DNA from: a virus
Virus record (IMG/VR): IMGVR_UViG_3300042691_025071
Span: 62,001-126,000 of that record
DNA: 64,000 nucleotides
Strand: one strand, 5' to 3'
How positions within the stretch are numbered: the stretch's first letter is position 1; each line of letters begins with the position of its first letter. Shown here piece after piece: positions 45,048 through 53,327 of the stretch. The notes under the pieces were generated by a model. It was not told the DNA's origin, did not search any database, and worked only from the letters and a program-made list of their open reading frames with translations. The position numbers and the translations under genes were made by a program.

Positions 45048-45441
45048 AGATAATGTAGTCGAAAAACTACTAACCGACGAATTAATTATCCAATCCTACG
45101 TATATTCCGATAATAGTTCCAAATATTGGAAAATAGCACAACCAATTACGGTAGTATTAAGTAGTGGTAAAATCATAAACATCCCCAAAGGATTTTATTA
45201 TGATATGTCCACAGTACCTAAATGGTTGTGGTCAATTGTGAGACCATATAATGACGGTCTATTTGGTTATTTAGTACACGACGTTTTATATGTTAATAGA
45301 AATCACAACATGACAAGAAAGGAATGTGATAAAGAAATGTTGTTTTGGACAAATATCACCAATTCAAACAAGTTTGATAATAAATTAAGATATTATGTTG
45401 TTAGGTTGTTAGGTTGGTTGTGGTGGTATAAAATCATATAA
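45022..45441 (+). CDS. DUF1353 protein
   Basis: A 139-residue protein. The core PKGFYYDMSTVPKWLWSIV then YLVHDVLY and RKECDKEMLFWT matches DUF1353, a family common in tailed phages and prophages, usually near tail-fibre or lysis genes, with conserved D, H and D residues that suggest an enzyme or metal site; activity is unknown. There is no ATG at the 5' end; GTG at 45022 is the likely start, within the end of the previous gene. Confidence 0.75.
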   Translation: MVSRGYITKDNVVEKLLTDELIIQSYVYSDNSSKYWKIAQPITVVLSSGKIINIPKGFYYDMSTVPKWLWSIVRPYNDGLFGYLVHDVLYVNRNHNMTRKECDKEMLFWTNITNSNKFDNKLRYYVVRLLGWLWWYKII

Positions 45442-45459
45442 AATTTAATTTTCATATGA

Positions 45460-45467
45460 TATTTATA
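45460..45467 (+). promoter_or_regulatory. TATTTATA element
   Basis: Octamer in GATATTTATAGTAAAC, 14 bases before the ATG of the metzincin lipoprotein. Confidence 0.4.
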
Positions 45468-45481
45468 GTAAACAATATCCT

Positions 45482-46408
45482 ATGAAAAATACCTATCTTT
45501 TTTTTATTCTATTTTTGTTTTTTTCTTGTCAAAAAATAACAAACAATTTTACATTAAAAAATAAACCAGAATCATGTGACTTTCTAAACGGTAATTACAA
45601 TACCGTTGCTAGAATGTCTCCACAAGAACAACAGATTGCACTTAGAACAAGAGTAAGGGACACAGACAAAGATGGTATACCTAATACACAGGATAACTGT
45701 TCTGTCACATTTAACCCCGATCAATTAGATAGTGATAAAGATGGTATAGGAGACGCTTGTGATGCAACACCATTTCCACCTATTGTTGGTACAGGAAACT
45801 GGGTTATATTTTTAGATTTTGATGGGGAATATGTAAATAGTCCTTATTGGATAGGGCAAAACGGAGGTTTACCATTTTATGCTACACCATCAGGACTTAG
45901 TTCAACAGAAATAAAAAACATTGTAGATTCTATAACCACTGACTTTGCTCAATTTAAAAACATCAATGTCACTACAGACTCTAGTGTTTATAATAATGCT
46001 TCTATTGTTCGTAGACAGAGATTGATAATTACAGAAAACTATGAATGGTATTGTGGACCAACAGCTTGTGCAGGAGGTGTCGCTTTTATAGAATCAATAA
46101 AATGGGGTGAAGAGGTAGTTGCTTTTGTATTTAGTAAAGCATTAGGATATAGACAAAAATCTATTTGGGAAGCTTCATCTCATGAGGTAGGACACACTTT
46201 TGGATTGTACCACCAAGCAAATTATGATGCTAATTGTAATTTTCTTGCAGAATATTTCGCAGGTTTTGGAAATTCTACAACAGGTAGAGCACCTATCATG
46301 GGTAATTCTTATTCAAGACCTGGATATTGGTGGATAGGACCTAATTCATTTGGATGTACTAGTATTCAAAACGATAGTCTAATAATAAGAAACTTAGTAG
46401 GATATTAA
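45482..46408 (+). CDS. lipoprotein/secreted metzincin protease with thrombospondin type 3 repeats
   Basis: A 308-residue exported protein. The N-terminus YLFFILFLFFSCQK is a type II signal peptide with Cys16 as the lipidation site. Residues about 58-95 are two calcium-binding thrombospondin type 3 repeats (DTDKDGIPNTQDNC, DSDKDGIGDACD). The catalytic half has HEVGHTFGLYH (H234, E235, H238, H244) and a Met-turn in APIMGNS (M273), the full metzincin zinc-protease signature. Close relatives are expected among Bacteroidota secreted proteases, so it was probably captured from a host. It may act at the cell surface or be carried on the virion. Confidence 0.82.
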   Translation: MKNTYLFFILFLFFSCQKITNNFTLKNKPESCDFLNGNYNTVARMSPQEQQIALRTRVRDTDKDGIPNTQDNCSVTFNPDQLDSDKDGIGDACDATPFPPIVGTGNWVIFLDFDGEYVNSPYWIGQNGGLPFYATPSGLSSTEIKNIVDSITTDFAQFKNINVTTDSSVYNNASIVRRQRLIITENYEWYCGPTACAGGVAFIESIKWGEEVVAFVFSKALGYRQKSIWEASSHEVGHTFGLYHQANYDANCNFLAEYFAGFGNSTTGRAPIMGNSYSRPGYWWIGPNSFGCTSIQNDSLIIRNLVGY

Positions 46409-46419
46409 AAAAACAAAAT

Positions 46420-46662
46420 ATGATACCACAAGACAAAGCAATGCATTTTACCGCAGGATTCGCATTATCCCTTTTAATTGTAATTATAAACGCTCGGTTT
46501 GATTTTTTCACACAACCAACACTAGGATTTATTTGTTTAGGTGTGGCAACAATTGCAGGATTACTTAAAGAATGTTATGATAGATTTTATCAAAAAGAAA
46601 AATTTGATTGGGTCGATGCTGGTGTAACTTCATTAGGTGCGGTACTTTATTTTTTCGCATGA
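46420..46662 (+). CDS. small membrane protein, possible holin
   Basis: An 80-residue protein with two membrane helices (FALSLLIVIINARF and LGFICLGVATIAGLL) and a third weak one at the end. The DKAMHFTAGFALSLL opening resembles the YfiM/DUF2279-type and VanZ-like small membrane proteins. Phage copies are often annotated as putative holins because of size and topology. It is 11 bases after the metzincin gene. Holin function is only a possibility. Confidence 0.5.
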   Translation: MIPQDKAMHFTAGFALSLLIVIINARFDFFTQPTLGFICLGVATIAGLLKECYDRFYQKEKFDWVDAGVTSLGAVLYFFA

Positions 46663-46670
46663 TATTTATA
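46663..46670 (+). promoter_or_regulatory. TATTTATA element
   Basis: Octamer in GATATTTATAAATAAAAACA, 11 bases before the ATG at 46682. Confidence 0.4.
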
Positions 46671-46681
46671 AATAAAAACAT

Positions 46682-46927
46682 ATGGCTAGTTTAATTGACA
46701 AGGTAAAAGTTAAATCAGGTAGATTAATCAGAGTTTGGAATACTGAAAAGAAGAAGTTTTCAAACGCTTCTGCTAAATATGTTTCCGTTTGGGTAGAAGA
46801 TGCTGACGGTAAAAACGAAAGATGTCTTCTATTCACAGAAAAGGAGATTGCCAGAGCAGAAGAAAGATCTAAAAACAATTCTGAGGATTTAACAACCAAA
46901 GGATTTTTTACCGATTTAACCGATTAA
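46682..46927 (+). CDS. small unknown protein
   Basis: An 81-residue charged protein (VSVWVEDADGKNERCLLFTE) with a predicted beta-hairpin followed by a helix. No family recognised. It has its own TATTTATA element and is followed by a hairpin, so it may be transcribed alone. Confidence 0.5.
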   Translation: MASLIDKVKVKSGRLIRVWNTEKKKFSNASAKYVSVWVEDADGKNERCLLFTEKEIARAEERSKNNSEDLTTKGFFTDLTD

Positions 46928-46956
46928 AAAAAAAAGATAAAATACTTTTTATTTTG

Positions 46957-46990
46957 AAAAATATTCATTATATTTTAGTGAATATTTTTT
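46957..46990 (+). terminator. hairpin with T run directly before the sugar cassette
   Basis: Perfect 11-bp stem AAAAATATTCA / TGAATATTTTT with an 11-base loop and a further T run that reaches the ATG at 46992. It looks like an intrinsic terminator for the 46682 gene, but its position means it could also control translation of the first glycosyltransferase. Confidence 0.55.
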
Positions 46991-46991
46991 T

Positions 46992-47765
46992 ATGCGTTTA
47001 GGTGTAAGTTATAACATATTTGATGGAGAAGAATTACTCGAAGGTTCTATTAAGCAAATAAGATCAGAAGTCGATTATATTTCAGTTGTTTATCAGACAA
47101 TATCTAATTTTGGAAATAAATGTAATGAAGAATTGATACCATTACTCAATAGATTAAAATCGGAAGGTTTAGTTGATGAGTTATACGAATACAAACCAAA
47201 GATCGAGAATGGTGGACATTACAACGAAATTGTAAAAAGAAATATTGGTCTTTATATTTCCCAAGGAAATAGATGTACTCACCATATGAGTATGGATTCC
47301 GATGAATTTTATTTATTGGAACAATTCAAATATCTAAAAAATAAACTAATAGATGGGGACTATGATTCATCATATTGTCAGATGAAGACTTATTTTAAAG
47401 AACCCACATATGAAATTTTTCCATATAACACATATTATGTTTCTTTGATTTTTAAAATATTAAATAATTCTACATATAAGTTTGGAAACATATCACCTGT
47501 ATTGGTGGACCCAACTCGTAGAATGGATTCAAATAAACCATTAATATTAACTAGAGATGAAATGGAGATGCATCACATGAGTTATGTTAGAAAAAATATA
47601 AAAACAAAATTAATAAATAGTTCTTCTAAGGATGCTTTTAAAAACATTGATGAATTTTTAAAAATGTACGACGAATATAAATTAGGTGACATTTTTTTTA
47701 CCACAACACCGCCCGGTAATGAAAGAACAAAATTAGTTGATAATATTTTTAATATTAATTTATAA
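46992..47765 (+). CDS. glycosyltransferase-like protein (GT-A fold)
   Basis: A 257-residue protein. LGVSYNIFDGEELLEGSIKQ resembles the first strand and helix of family 2-like transferases, and HHMSMDSDEFYLLEQF provides a DxD-type metal site (D102, D104). A GT-A enzyme transferring a sugar from a nucleotide-sugar donor is inferred. First gene of the sugar cassette; it joins the next gene by a TAATG overlap. Confidence 0.65.
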   Translation: MRLGVSYNIFDGEELLEGSIKQIRSEVDYISVVYQTISNFGNKCNEELIPLLNRLKSEGLVDELYEYKPKIENGGHYNEIVKRNIGLYISQGNRCTHHMSMDSDEFYLLEQFKYLKNKLIDGDYDSSYCQMKTYFKEPTYEIFPYNTYYVSLIFKILNNSTYKFGNISPVLVDPTRRMDSNKPLILTRDEMEMHHMSYVRKNIKTKLINSSSKDAFKNIDEFLKMYDEYKLGDIFFTTTPPGNERTKLVDNIFNINL

Positions 47766-48475
47766 TGAAAATTTGTTTATATACGGCGATATTTGGTGAT
47801 TACGAAACACTAAAACCACCAGAAAAAATAGATGGATTAGATTATATATGTTTCACCGATAATCCCGATTTAAAATCGGATGATTGGAAGATAATATATA
47901 TCGAAAAAGATAATAATGTTCCACCGGCTGTTTCATATAAAAAAATAAAATGTCTTTCACACAATTACTTACCAGATTACGATTACACTATTTGGTTAGA
48001 TGCTAATTTTGTTATAAAAGATAAAGACTACGTTAATTTTTTATTTAAAAATTTTAAATCAGATAAAATTTTATTATATAAACATTTTTGTTTGGCTGGG
48101 TTCCCGAGAAATTGTATATACCAAGAAGGTATATATAGTTTGACAATACCAAAATATTCAAAAGAAAAAATATTACCTCAATTAAATGAATATAAGAATT
48201 TACATAACTATCCAGAAAATAATGGACTATACCAAAGTGGATTTCTTTTAAGAAACAACAGATATTTAGATGTTATTGAATTTAATAAATTATGGTTTAA
48301 AGAAATAATGAAATTTGGAATGATTTATCCACAATGTCAGGTATCTCTACCATTTACATTATGGAAACTAAACATTAGTTTTAACATAATTCCTGATGAG
48401 AATATATGGAACACTCAAAGATATGAAATAACAGTTCATGGTAATAATGAAAAATTTAAACCCGCATACGTATGA
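47765..48475 (+). CDS. DUF616 (TOD1/MUCI70-like) glycosyltransferase
   Basis: A 236-residue protein opening KICLYTAIFGDYETLKPPEK then LDYICFTDNPDL, the hallmark of DUF616, a family linked to glycosyltransferases. YTIWLDANF gives the metal-binding strand. The C-terminal half has FPRNCIYQEG and QSGFLLRNN typical of the family. Substrates are unknown. Coupled on both sides by short overlaps (TAATG before, ATGA after). Confidence 0.7.
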   Translation: MKICLYTAIFGDYETLKPPEKIDGLDYICFTDNPDLKSDDWKIIYIEKDNNVPPAVSYKKIKCLSHNYLPDYDYTIWLDANFVIKDKDYVNFLFKNFKSDKILLYKHFCLAGFPRNCIYQEGIYSLTIPKYSKEKILPQLNEYKNLHNYPENNGLYQSGFLLRNNRYLDVIEFNKLWFKEIMKFGMIYPQCQVSLPFTLWKLNISFNIIPDENIWNTQRYEITVHGNNEKFKPAYV

Positions 48476-49137
48476 AATTATTAATACAATTTCCAACTAG
48501 AAACAGACCCATTAAATTTTTAAATGTTTTAAAAATTTATAATGATTTATTAAGTGATAATGAAAATTATTTTATTAATGTCAGTTGTGATGTTGATGAT
48601 CAGTTAATGAATAATAATGATATTAAAAACGAGATAAGTAAACTTAAAAATACAAGATTAGTATTTAATCAAAATAAAAGTAAAATAGAAGCAATAAATA
48701 ATGGTTTTAGTGATATAGAGTATGATATTATTTTATTGGCTTCTGATGATATGGTGCCAGAAATAAAAAATTATGATGAAATAATAAGAGATGAAATGAA
48801 AAAAAACTTCGTTGATACCGACGGTATTTTATGGTTTAATGATGGAAATCATGGAGATAATTTGAATACGTTGTGTATTTTAGGTAAAAAATATTATGAT
48901 AGATTTAATTACATATACAATCCAGAATATAAATCTTTATGGTCTGATAATGAATTTACAATTGTCGGTAATATGTTAAAAAAACAAGTTTATAATAGTA
49001 AAGTTATCATAAGACATAAACATCACAGTGTTGATAAATCCAATGAATTTGATTCTTTATATCAGAGAAACGAAACACACTACGGTGATGATTTTTTAAC
49101 ATTTAAAAGAAGACAAGAAAAAAATTTTTATTTATGA
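48472..49137 (+). CDS. family 2-like glycosyltransferase
   Basis: A 221-residue GT-A-like protein: LLIQFPTRNRPIKFLNVLK matches the start of family 2 enzymes, SCDVDDQLMNN and ILLASDDMVPE supply acidic motifs, and LWSDNEFTIVG is a likely acceptor-side Asp. Shorter than many family 2 enzymes. ATGA overlaps at both ends. Confidence 0.65.
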   Translation: MKLLIQFPTRNRPIKFLNVLKIYNDLLSDNENYFINVSCDVDDQLMNNNDIKNEISKLKNTRLVFNQNKSKIEAINNGFSDIEYDIILLASDDMVPEIKNYDEIIRDEMKKNFVDTDGILWFNDGNHGDNLNTLCILGKKYYDRFNYIYNPEYKSLWSDNEFTIVGNMLKKQVYNSKVIIRHKHHSVDKSNEFDSLYQRNETHYGDDFLTFKRRQEKNFYL

Positions 49138-50003
49138 TAAACATTTGTACAGTTTCAGATATAAATTATTTAATAAAGGGTTTAACATTATATGAATCCC
49201 TATTGAAATATTCAAAAAATTTTAAACTACATTATTTATGTATTGATGATCAAAGCTATGAAATTGCAAAAAAACATGAATCAGAAACATTAATTATTTA
49301 TAATGTCTCAGAACTTTTATCAAACGATGAGATATTACTAAAATTAAAAAATAGTAATTACAGATATTTCTGTTGGTCTTTAGCTTCATATTTTTCAAAT
49401 TTTTTAATTAATAAAAATATTGGCGACATAATGTACATTGATAGTGATATTTTATTACACGATGACGTTGATGTTATTTTAAATTCAATTGGAAATAAAG
49501 AAATTGGTATTTTCAGACATAGACAATTTCCATTAAATTATAGTAGAGATGAAGGTTTTTATAATGTCGGGATTGTTTTTTTTAAAAATGGAACAATAGG
49601 TAAGAAAATACTAAACTGGTGGTCAGATGCGGTTTTAAATCAAAAATATCCACATTTAGCAACCTGTGGAGATCAAAAATATTTAGATGAGTTTCCAAAT
49701 ATGTGTCCGAGTGATTTAATATTTATAGATGGTGAAATTGGACACGGAGCACCTTGGCAATGGCAATTATATGATTATTCAGATTATGAATCTAATCATA
49801 ATATTATTTGGGAAGGAAGAAAACAAAAACTTATTTTTACACATTTTTCACAATTTGATTTCCGTGAAAATGGGTATATACCATCAACACAACATCATAT
49901 CTATACACCAATTGAAATGTATACAAACGTTAAGTCTTTAAAATTGATATATGATGATTATTACAATAAATTAAAAGAAACCAAAATTAAATATTACAAT
50001 TAA
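49134..50003 (+). CDS. family 8-like glycosyltransferase
   Basis: A 289-residue enzyme with GT8-type features: ICTVSDINYLIKGLTLYESL at the start, IMYIDSDILLHDDVD with a DxD site (D103, D105), and GFYNVGIVFFKNG then CGDQKYLDEF downstream. GT8 enzymes are retaining transferases that use UDP-hexoses in surface glycan synthesis. Starts by an ATGA overlap with the previous gene. Confidence 0.75.
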   Translation: MINICTVSDINYLIKGLTLYESLLKYSKNFKLHYLCIDDQSYEIAKKHESETLIIYNVSELLSNDEILLKLKNSNYRYFCWSLASYFSNFLINKNIGDIMYIDSDILLHDDVDVILNSIGNKEIGIFRHRQFPLNYSRDEGFYNVGIVFFKNGTIGKKILNWWSDAVLNQKYPHLATCGDQKYLDEFPNMCPSDLIFIDGEIGHGAPWQWQLYDYSDYESNHNIIWEGRKQKLIFTHFSQFDFRENGYIPSTQHHIYTPIEMYTNVKSLKLIYDDYYNKLKETKIKYYN

Positions 50004-50015
50004 AAAACAAAACTA

Positions 50016-50906
50016 ATGAAGATAGCATTTGGTATGATAATTTTTGAGGGTGATTATGTTTTAAAAGAATGTTTAGAACAGGTTTATCCATTTGCAAGTC
50101 AAATTTTAATTGCGGAAGGGCCAGTTTCTTATTGGCAAAGGCAAGGTAGGACAACCTCTACTGACGAAACAAATAAAATATTAAATGAATTTCCAGATCC
50201 CGAGAATAAAATAAAAATTGTACATGGTCAGTTTACTGAAAAAGATGATCAATGTAGGGCGTACATGGAACATATTAATGATGATATTGATTATATATGG
50301 AATTTAGATTCAGATGAGGTTTATAAAACTGAAGATTTGGTTAAAATGATCGAATTTTTAAAAGAAGAACAACCGACAAGTGTCGGCATTAGAAGTTGTT
50401 CTTTTTATGGTGGGTTTAATCATTATTTAACTGGTTTTGAATTAAACAGAGATAACTTTTTAAGAGTGTTTAAATATACAAAGGGGTCAACATGGTTAAC
50501 ACATAGACCACCCACAATTCAATATCCGGTAACATCAAATATCGTAAGAAAACATATCGATAGTGATCAATTATTTGAAAAATTGGGGGTACAGATGTAT
50601 CATTATTCATATGTTTTTCCTGACCAAGTTTATAAGAAAGTAAATTATTATAAAGATAGTGTTAGTCGAAATAATTGTATTGATAATTATTTTAATGATG
50701 TTTATCTACCTTGGGTTACTGGTGATATCGATAAAAAAAATTATATTGAAGAAATGTGGAATGGTGTACACGAATTTAAACCACACGTTCGCGGTGAATG
50801 TAAAACAAGTGAATTTATTGGCGAACATCCAGAATCAATAAAAAATAATATGGATAATTTACTTATTAAATTTAAAAATCAAATTAAAAAATATGGCATT
50901 AATTGA
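50016..50906 (+). CDS. family 2-like glycosyltransferase
   Basis: A 296-residue protein. KIAFGMIIFEGDYVLKECLE and the DSDEVY site (D98, D100) in YIWNLDSDEVYKTED indicate a GT-A fold like the TagF/family 2 'decoration' transferases. HRPPTIQYPV and MYHYSYVFPDQVYKK may bind the acceptor. It overlaps the methyltransferase gene by 14 bases. Confidence 0.68.
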   Translation: MKIAFGMIIFEGDYVLKECLEQVYPFASQILIAEGPVSYWQRQGRTTSTDETNKILNEFPDPENKIKIVHGQFTEKDDQCRAYMEHINDDIDYIWNLDSDEVYKTEDLVKMIEFLKEEQPTSVGIRSCSFYGGFNHYLTGFELNRDNFLRVFKYTKGSTWLTHRPPTIQYPVTSNIVRKHIDSDQLFEKLGVQMYHYSYVFPDQVYKKVNYYKDSVSRNNCIDNYFNDVYLPWVTGDIDKKNYIEEMWNGVHEFKPHVRGECKTSEFIGEHPESIKNNMDNLLIKFKNQIKKYGIN

Positions 50907-51489
50907 TTCTTGGAAAAATAAAAACGTTTTTGAAAAACAATTAGAATTAAATATAAAACAACTATCAAATAACTACCCACAACATTGGATGGATTTTATT
51001 AAATTTATCATCCAAGAAAAACCCACATCCATTTTAGATATTGGTTGTGGATGTGGTACTTACTATGAATTATGTAATAGGGAGTTTAATAATATAAAAT
51101 ATACTGGAATAGATTATTCGTCTGATGCAATTGAATTGGCCAAAAATAAATGGAATTACGAAGAATTCTATGTTAAAGATATAAATGAATTATCGTCAGA
51201 TTATATAAATAATTTTGATATGATTCATATAGGTGCCTTATTGGATGTACTACCAAATGGTGATGATGTATTAGAAAATATGTTAAAACTATCACCAAAA
51301 AAATTATTAATAGGTAGAATGGAAATAACCGATAAACCTAGCTATTACGAAACATATGATGCGTATGATGAAATTACAACATATAGATATTTTCACAATA
51401 AAAATAATTTGATTTATTTATGTGAAAAATATGGTTATATAATTAATAATATTGATAATAATTATTTATTTAAAGAAAAAAACAAATGA
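50893..51489 (+). CDS. class I SAM-dependent methyltransferase
   Basis: A 198-residue methyltransferase. Motif I is SILDIGCGCGTYYELC, followed by YTGIDYSSDAIELAKNKW as motif II and FDMIHIGALLDVL as the third strand. Probably methylates a sugar or another small molecule in the cassette. It overlaps its neighbours on both sides, which ties it to the glycosyltransferases. Confidence 0.75.
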   Translation: MALIDSWKNKNVFEKQLELNIKQLSNNYPQHWMDFIKFIIQEKPTSILDIGCGCGTYYELCNREFNNIKYTGIDYSSDAIELAKNKWNYEEFYVKDINELSSDYINNFDMIHIGALLDVLPNGDDVLENMLKLSPKKLLIGRMEITDKPSYYETYDAYDEITTYRYFHNKNNLIYLCEKYGYIINNIDNNYLFKEKNK

Positions 51490-52238
51490 CTGAATTTTTA
51501 AGCAAATGGGATAGAGTAGATATGTTAAAACATTTAGATGAATTTAAGACATTATACGAATCAAGACCCATAAAAGACAATAATGGTGGTATGAAATCTG
51601 GACACATGTTTTCGGCTTGGTATGTTGTTAAAAAACTTAAACCTAAATATCTAATTGAGAGTGGTGTATGGAAAGGACTTGGCACTTGGTTTTTTGAACA
51701 AGCTAGTCCAGATACAAAAATAATATCTATTGACCCTTCACCACATTTTAGAGTTTATACGAGTCCTAAAGTCACATATCAAACATTAGATTTTTTAAAA
51801 ACTGATTGGGATCACATACCAAAAGAAGATACTATGATTTTTTTTGATGATCATCAAAATTTTTTAGAGAGACTAAAACATGCCAAATCATTGGGTTTTA
51901 AGGTTTTTATGACTGAAGATAATTATCCTTATCAGTTAGGTGACTGTTATACACCAAAAAAAATATTATCCAACACCAGATATGTTATTGACTTGGACGG
52001 AATTAAAACTTGGTATGATAAGAACGATTCAGATTTAGATTATTTTAAAGAAAATGTTTCGGTTTATCAAGAAATGCCACCATTATTTAAATCAGAGATA
52101 ACAAGATGGGGTGATAATTGGGATGAAAATTATCCAACACCAGAACCTTTATTAACAATAAACGATAACGAAAAGTATCCCACTTTTTTTGAAGAAAAAA
52201 AAGATTACACTTGGATATGTTATATCGAACTAAAATAA
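51486..52238 (+). CDS. methyltransferase-fold protein (cephalosporin hydroxylase/CmcI-like)
   Basis: A 250-residue Rossmann-fold protein. YLIESGVWKGLGTWFFEQA is the SAM-site strand and turn, KIISIDPSPHFRVY the next strand, and DTMIFFDDHQNF a candidate metal or catalytic site. This arrangement resembles CmcI/rhamnosyl O-methyltransferase-type proteins that methylate sugars. Assigned on motif order only. Confidence 0.6.
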   Translation: MTEFLSKWDRVDMLKHLDEFKTLYESRPIKDNNGGMKSGHMFSAWYVVKKLKPKYLIESGVWKGLGTWFFEQASPDTKIISIDPSPHFRVYTSPKVTYQTLDFLKTDWDHIPKEDTMIFFDDHQNFLERLKHAKSLGFKVFMTEDNYPYQLGDCYTPKKILSNTRYVIDLDGIKTWYDKNDSDLDYFKENVSVYQEMPPLFKSEITRWGDNWDENYPTPEPLLTINDNEKYPTFFEEKKDYTWICYIELK

Positions 52239-52254
52239 TATAATACAATATAAT

Positions 52255-52728
52255 ATGTTTACAACAACAAATGAATCAGTCTTTTTTTTAGCCGAAATAG
52301 ATAAAACAAAAAAAGTACTAGAATATGGCTCTGGTCAATCGACATTTGAAATTGCCGATAAGTGTTTAAATATAATTTCGATAGAACATCAAGAAGATTG
52401 GTATAATAAATTACAAGATGGATTATTATCTAATTGCGAGATAATATTAAAAAAACCTGACTTACCATATGTAGAGGGTGGACATTGTGGTACATACGAA
52501 GAATTTAAATCTTATATTGAGGCACCTTTAGATAAAGGACCTTTTGATGTTATCTTAATTGATGGTAGAGCAAGGGTTTCTTGTGCTTCAGTTGTGAAAT
52601 TAATGTCACACGATAACACAATTATTTTCATTCATGATTTTAATAGACCCGAATATCAAGATGCTTTAAATTTTTTAGAATTAGTTGAACAAGTTGGTAC
52701 AATGGCAAAATTTAAATTAAAAAAATAA
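52255..52728 (+). CDS. small methyltransferase-fold protein
   Basis: A 157-residue protein with KVLEYGSGQSTFEIADKC (SAM-binding loop), IISIEHQEDW and FDVILIDGRARVSCASVV. A compact Rossmann methyltransferase core, missing any extra lid domain. Role in sugar modification is inferred from context. Confidence 0.6.
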   Translation: MFTTTNESVFFLAEIDKTKKVLEYGSGQSTFEIADKCLNIISIEHQEDWYNKLQDGLLSNCEIILKKPDLPYVEGGHCGTYEEFKSYIEAPLDKGPFDVILIDGRARVSCASVVKLMSHDNTIIFIHDFNRPEYQDALNFLELVEQVGTMAKFKLKK

Positions 52729-52733
52729 AAAAT

Positions 52734-53327
52734 ATGGAATACACTTACGATTGGAATAATGAATTCAAAATTAATACTAACGGTGTTAAAAATTTAACAT
52801 TGTGTTTAGAAATCGGTTGTTTCGAAGGACTAACATCGAATTATATAATTGATAATATATTAAATGAAAATGGTAAATTAATATGTGTCGATCCACTGAC
52901 CGATGTTTATTTAAACACAGAATTAAAGGAAAGTGATGTTCATAATAACAATACCATTTATAAATATTTTAATAATCAGTATGATAGGTTTATAAATAAT
53001 ACAAATCATCACATTAAAAATAATAAATTAGAATTATATAGAAATATTAGTTCAGAAGTTTTTCCCCAATTGTTAGAAAAATATGAATCACAATTTGATT
53101 TAATTTATATTGATGGTGATCACAGAGCATCGGCAGTCTATATTGATTCAATTAATTCATTTAAATTATGTAAAAAAGGGGGTGTCATTATATTTGATGA
53201 CTACTCTTGGGGAAAAATGTACCACGAAGAAGCAACATCTTTTGGTATTGACAAATTTTTGAACGAATATGAAAATCAGTATGAATTAATTAAAAAAGAA
53301 TATCAAGTAGTAATTAGAAAAAAATGA
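52734..53327 (+). CDS. methyltransferase (Methyltransf_24-like)
   Basis: A 197-residue protein. LCLEIGCFEGLTSNYI is motif I, KLICVDPLTDVY motif II, and FDLIYIDGDHRASAVYIDS then GGVIIFDDYSWG form the metal-dependent O-methyltransferase-like site of the Methyltransf_24 group. Likely acts on a sugar hydroxyl. ATGA overlap couples it to the aminotransferase. Confidence 0.72.
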   Translation: MEYTYDWNNEFKINTNGVKNLTLCLEIGCFEGLTSNYIIDNILNENGKLICVDPLTDVYLNTELKESDVHNNNTIYKYFNNQYDRFINNTNHHIKNNKLELYRNISSEVFPQLLEKYESQFDLIYIDGDHRASAVYIDSINSFKLCKKGGVIIFDDYSWGKMYHEEATSFGIDKFLNEYENQYELIKKEYQVVIRKK

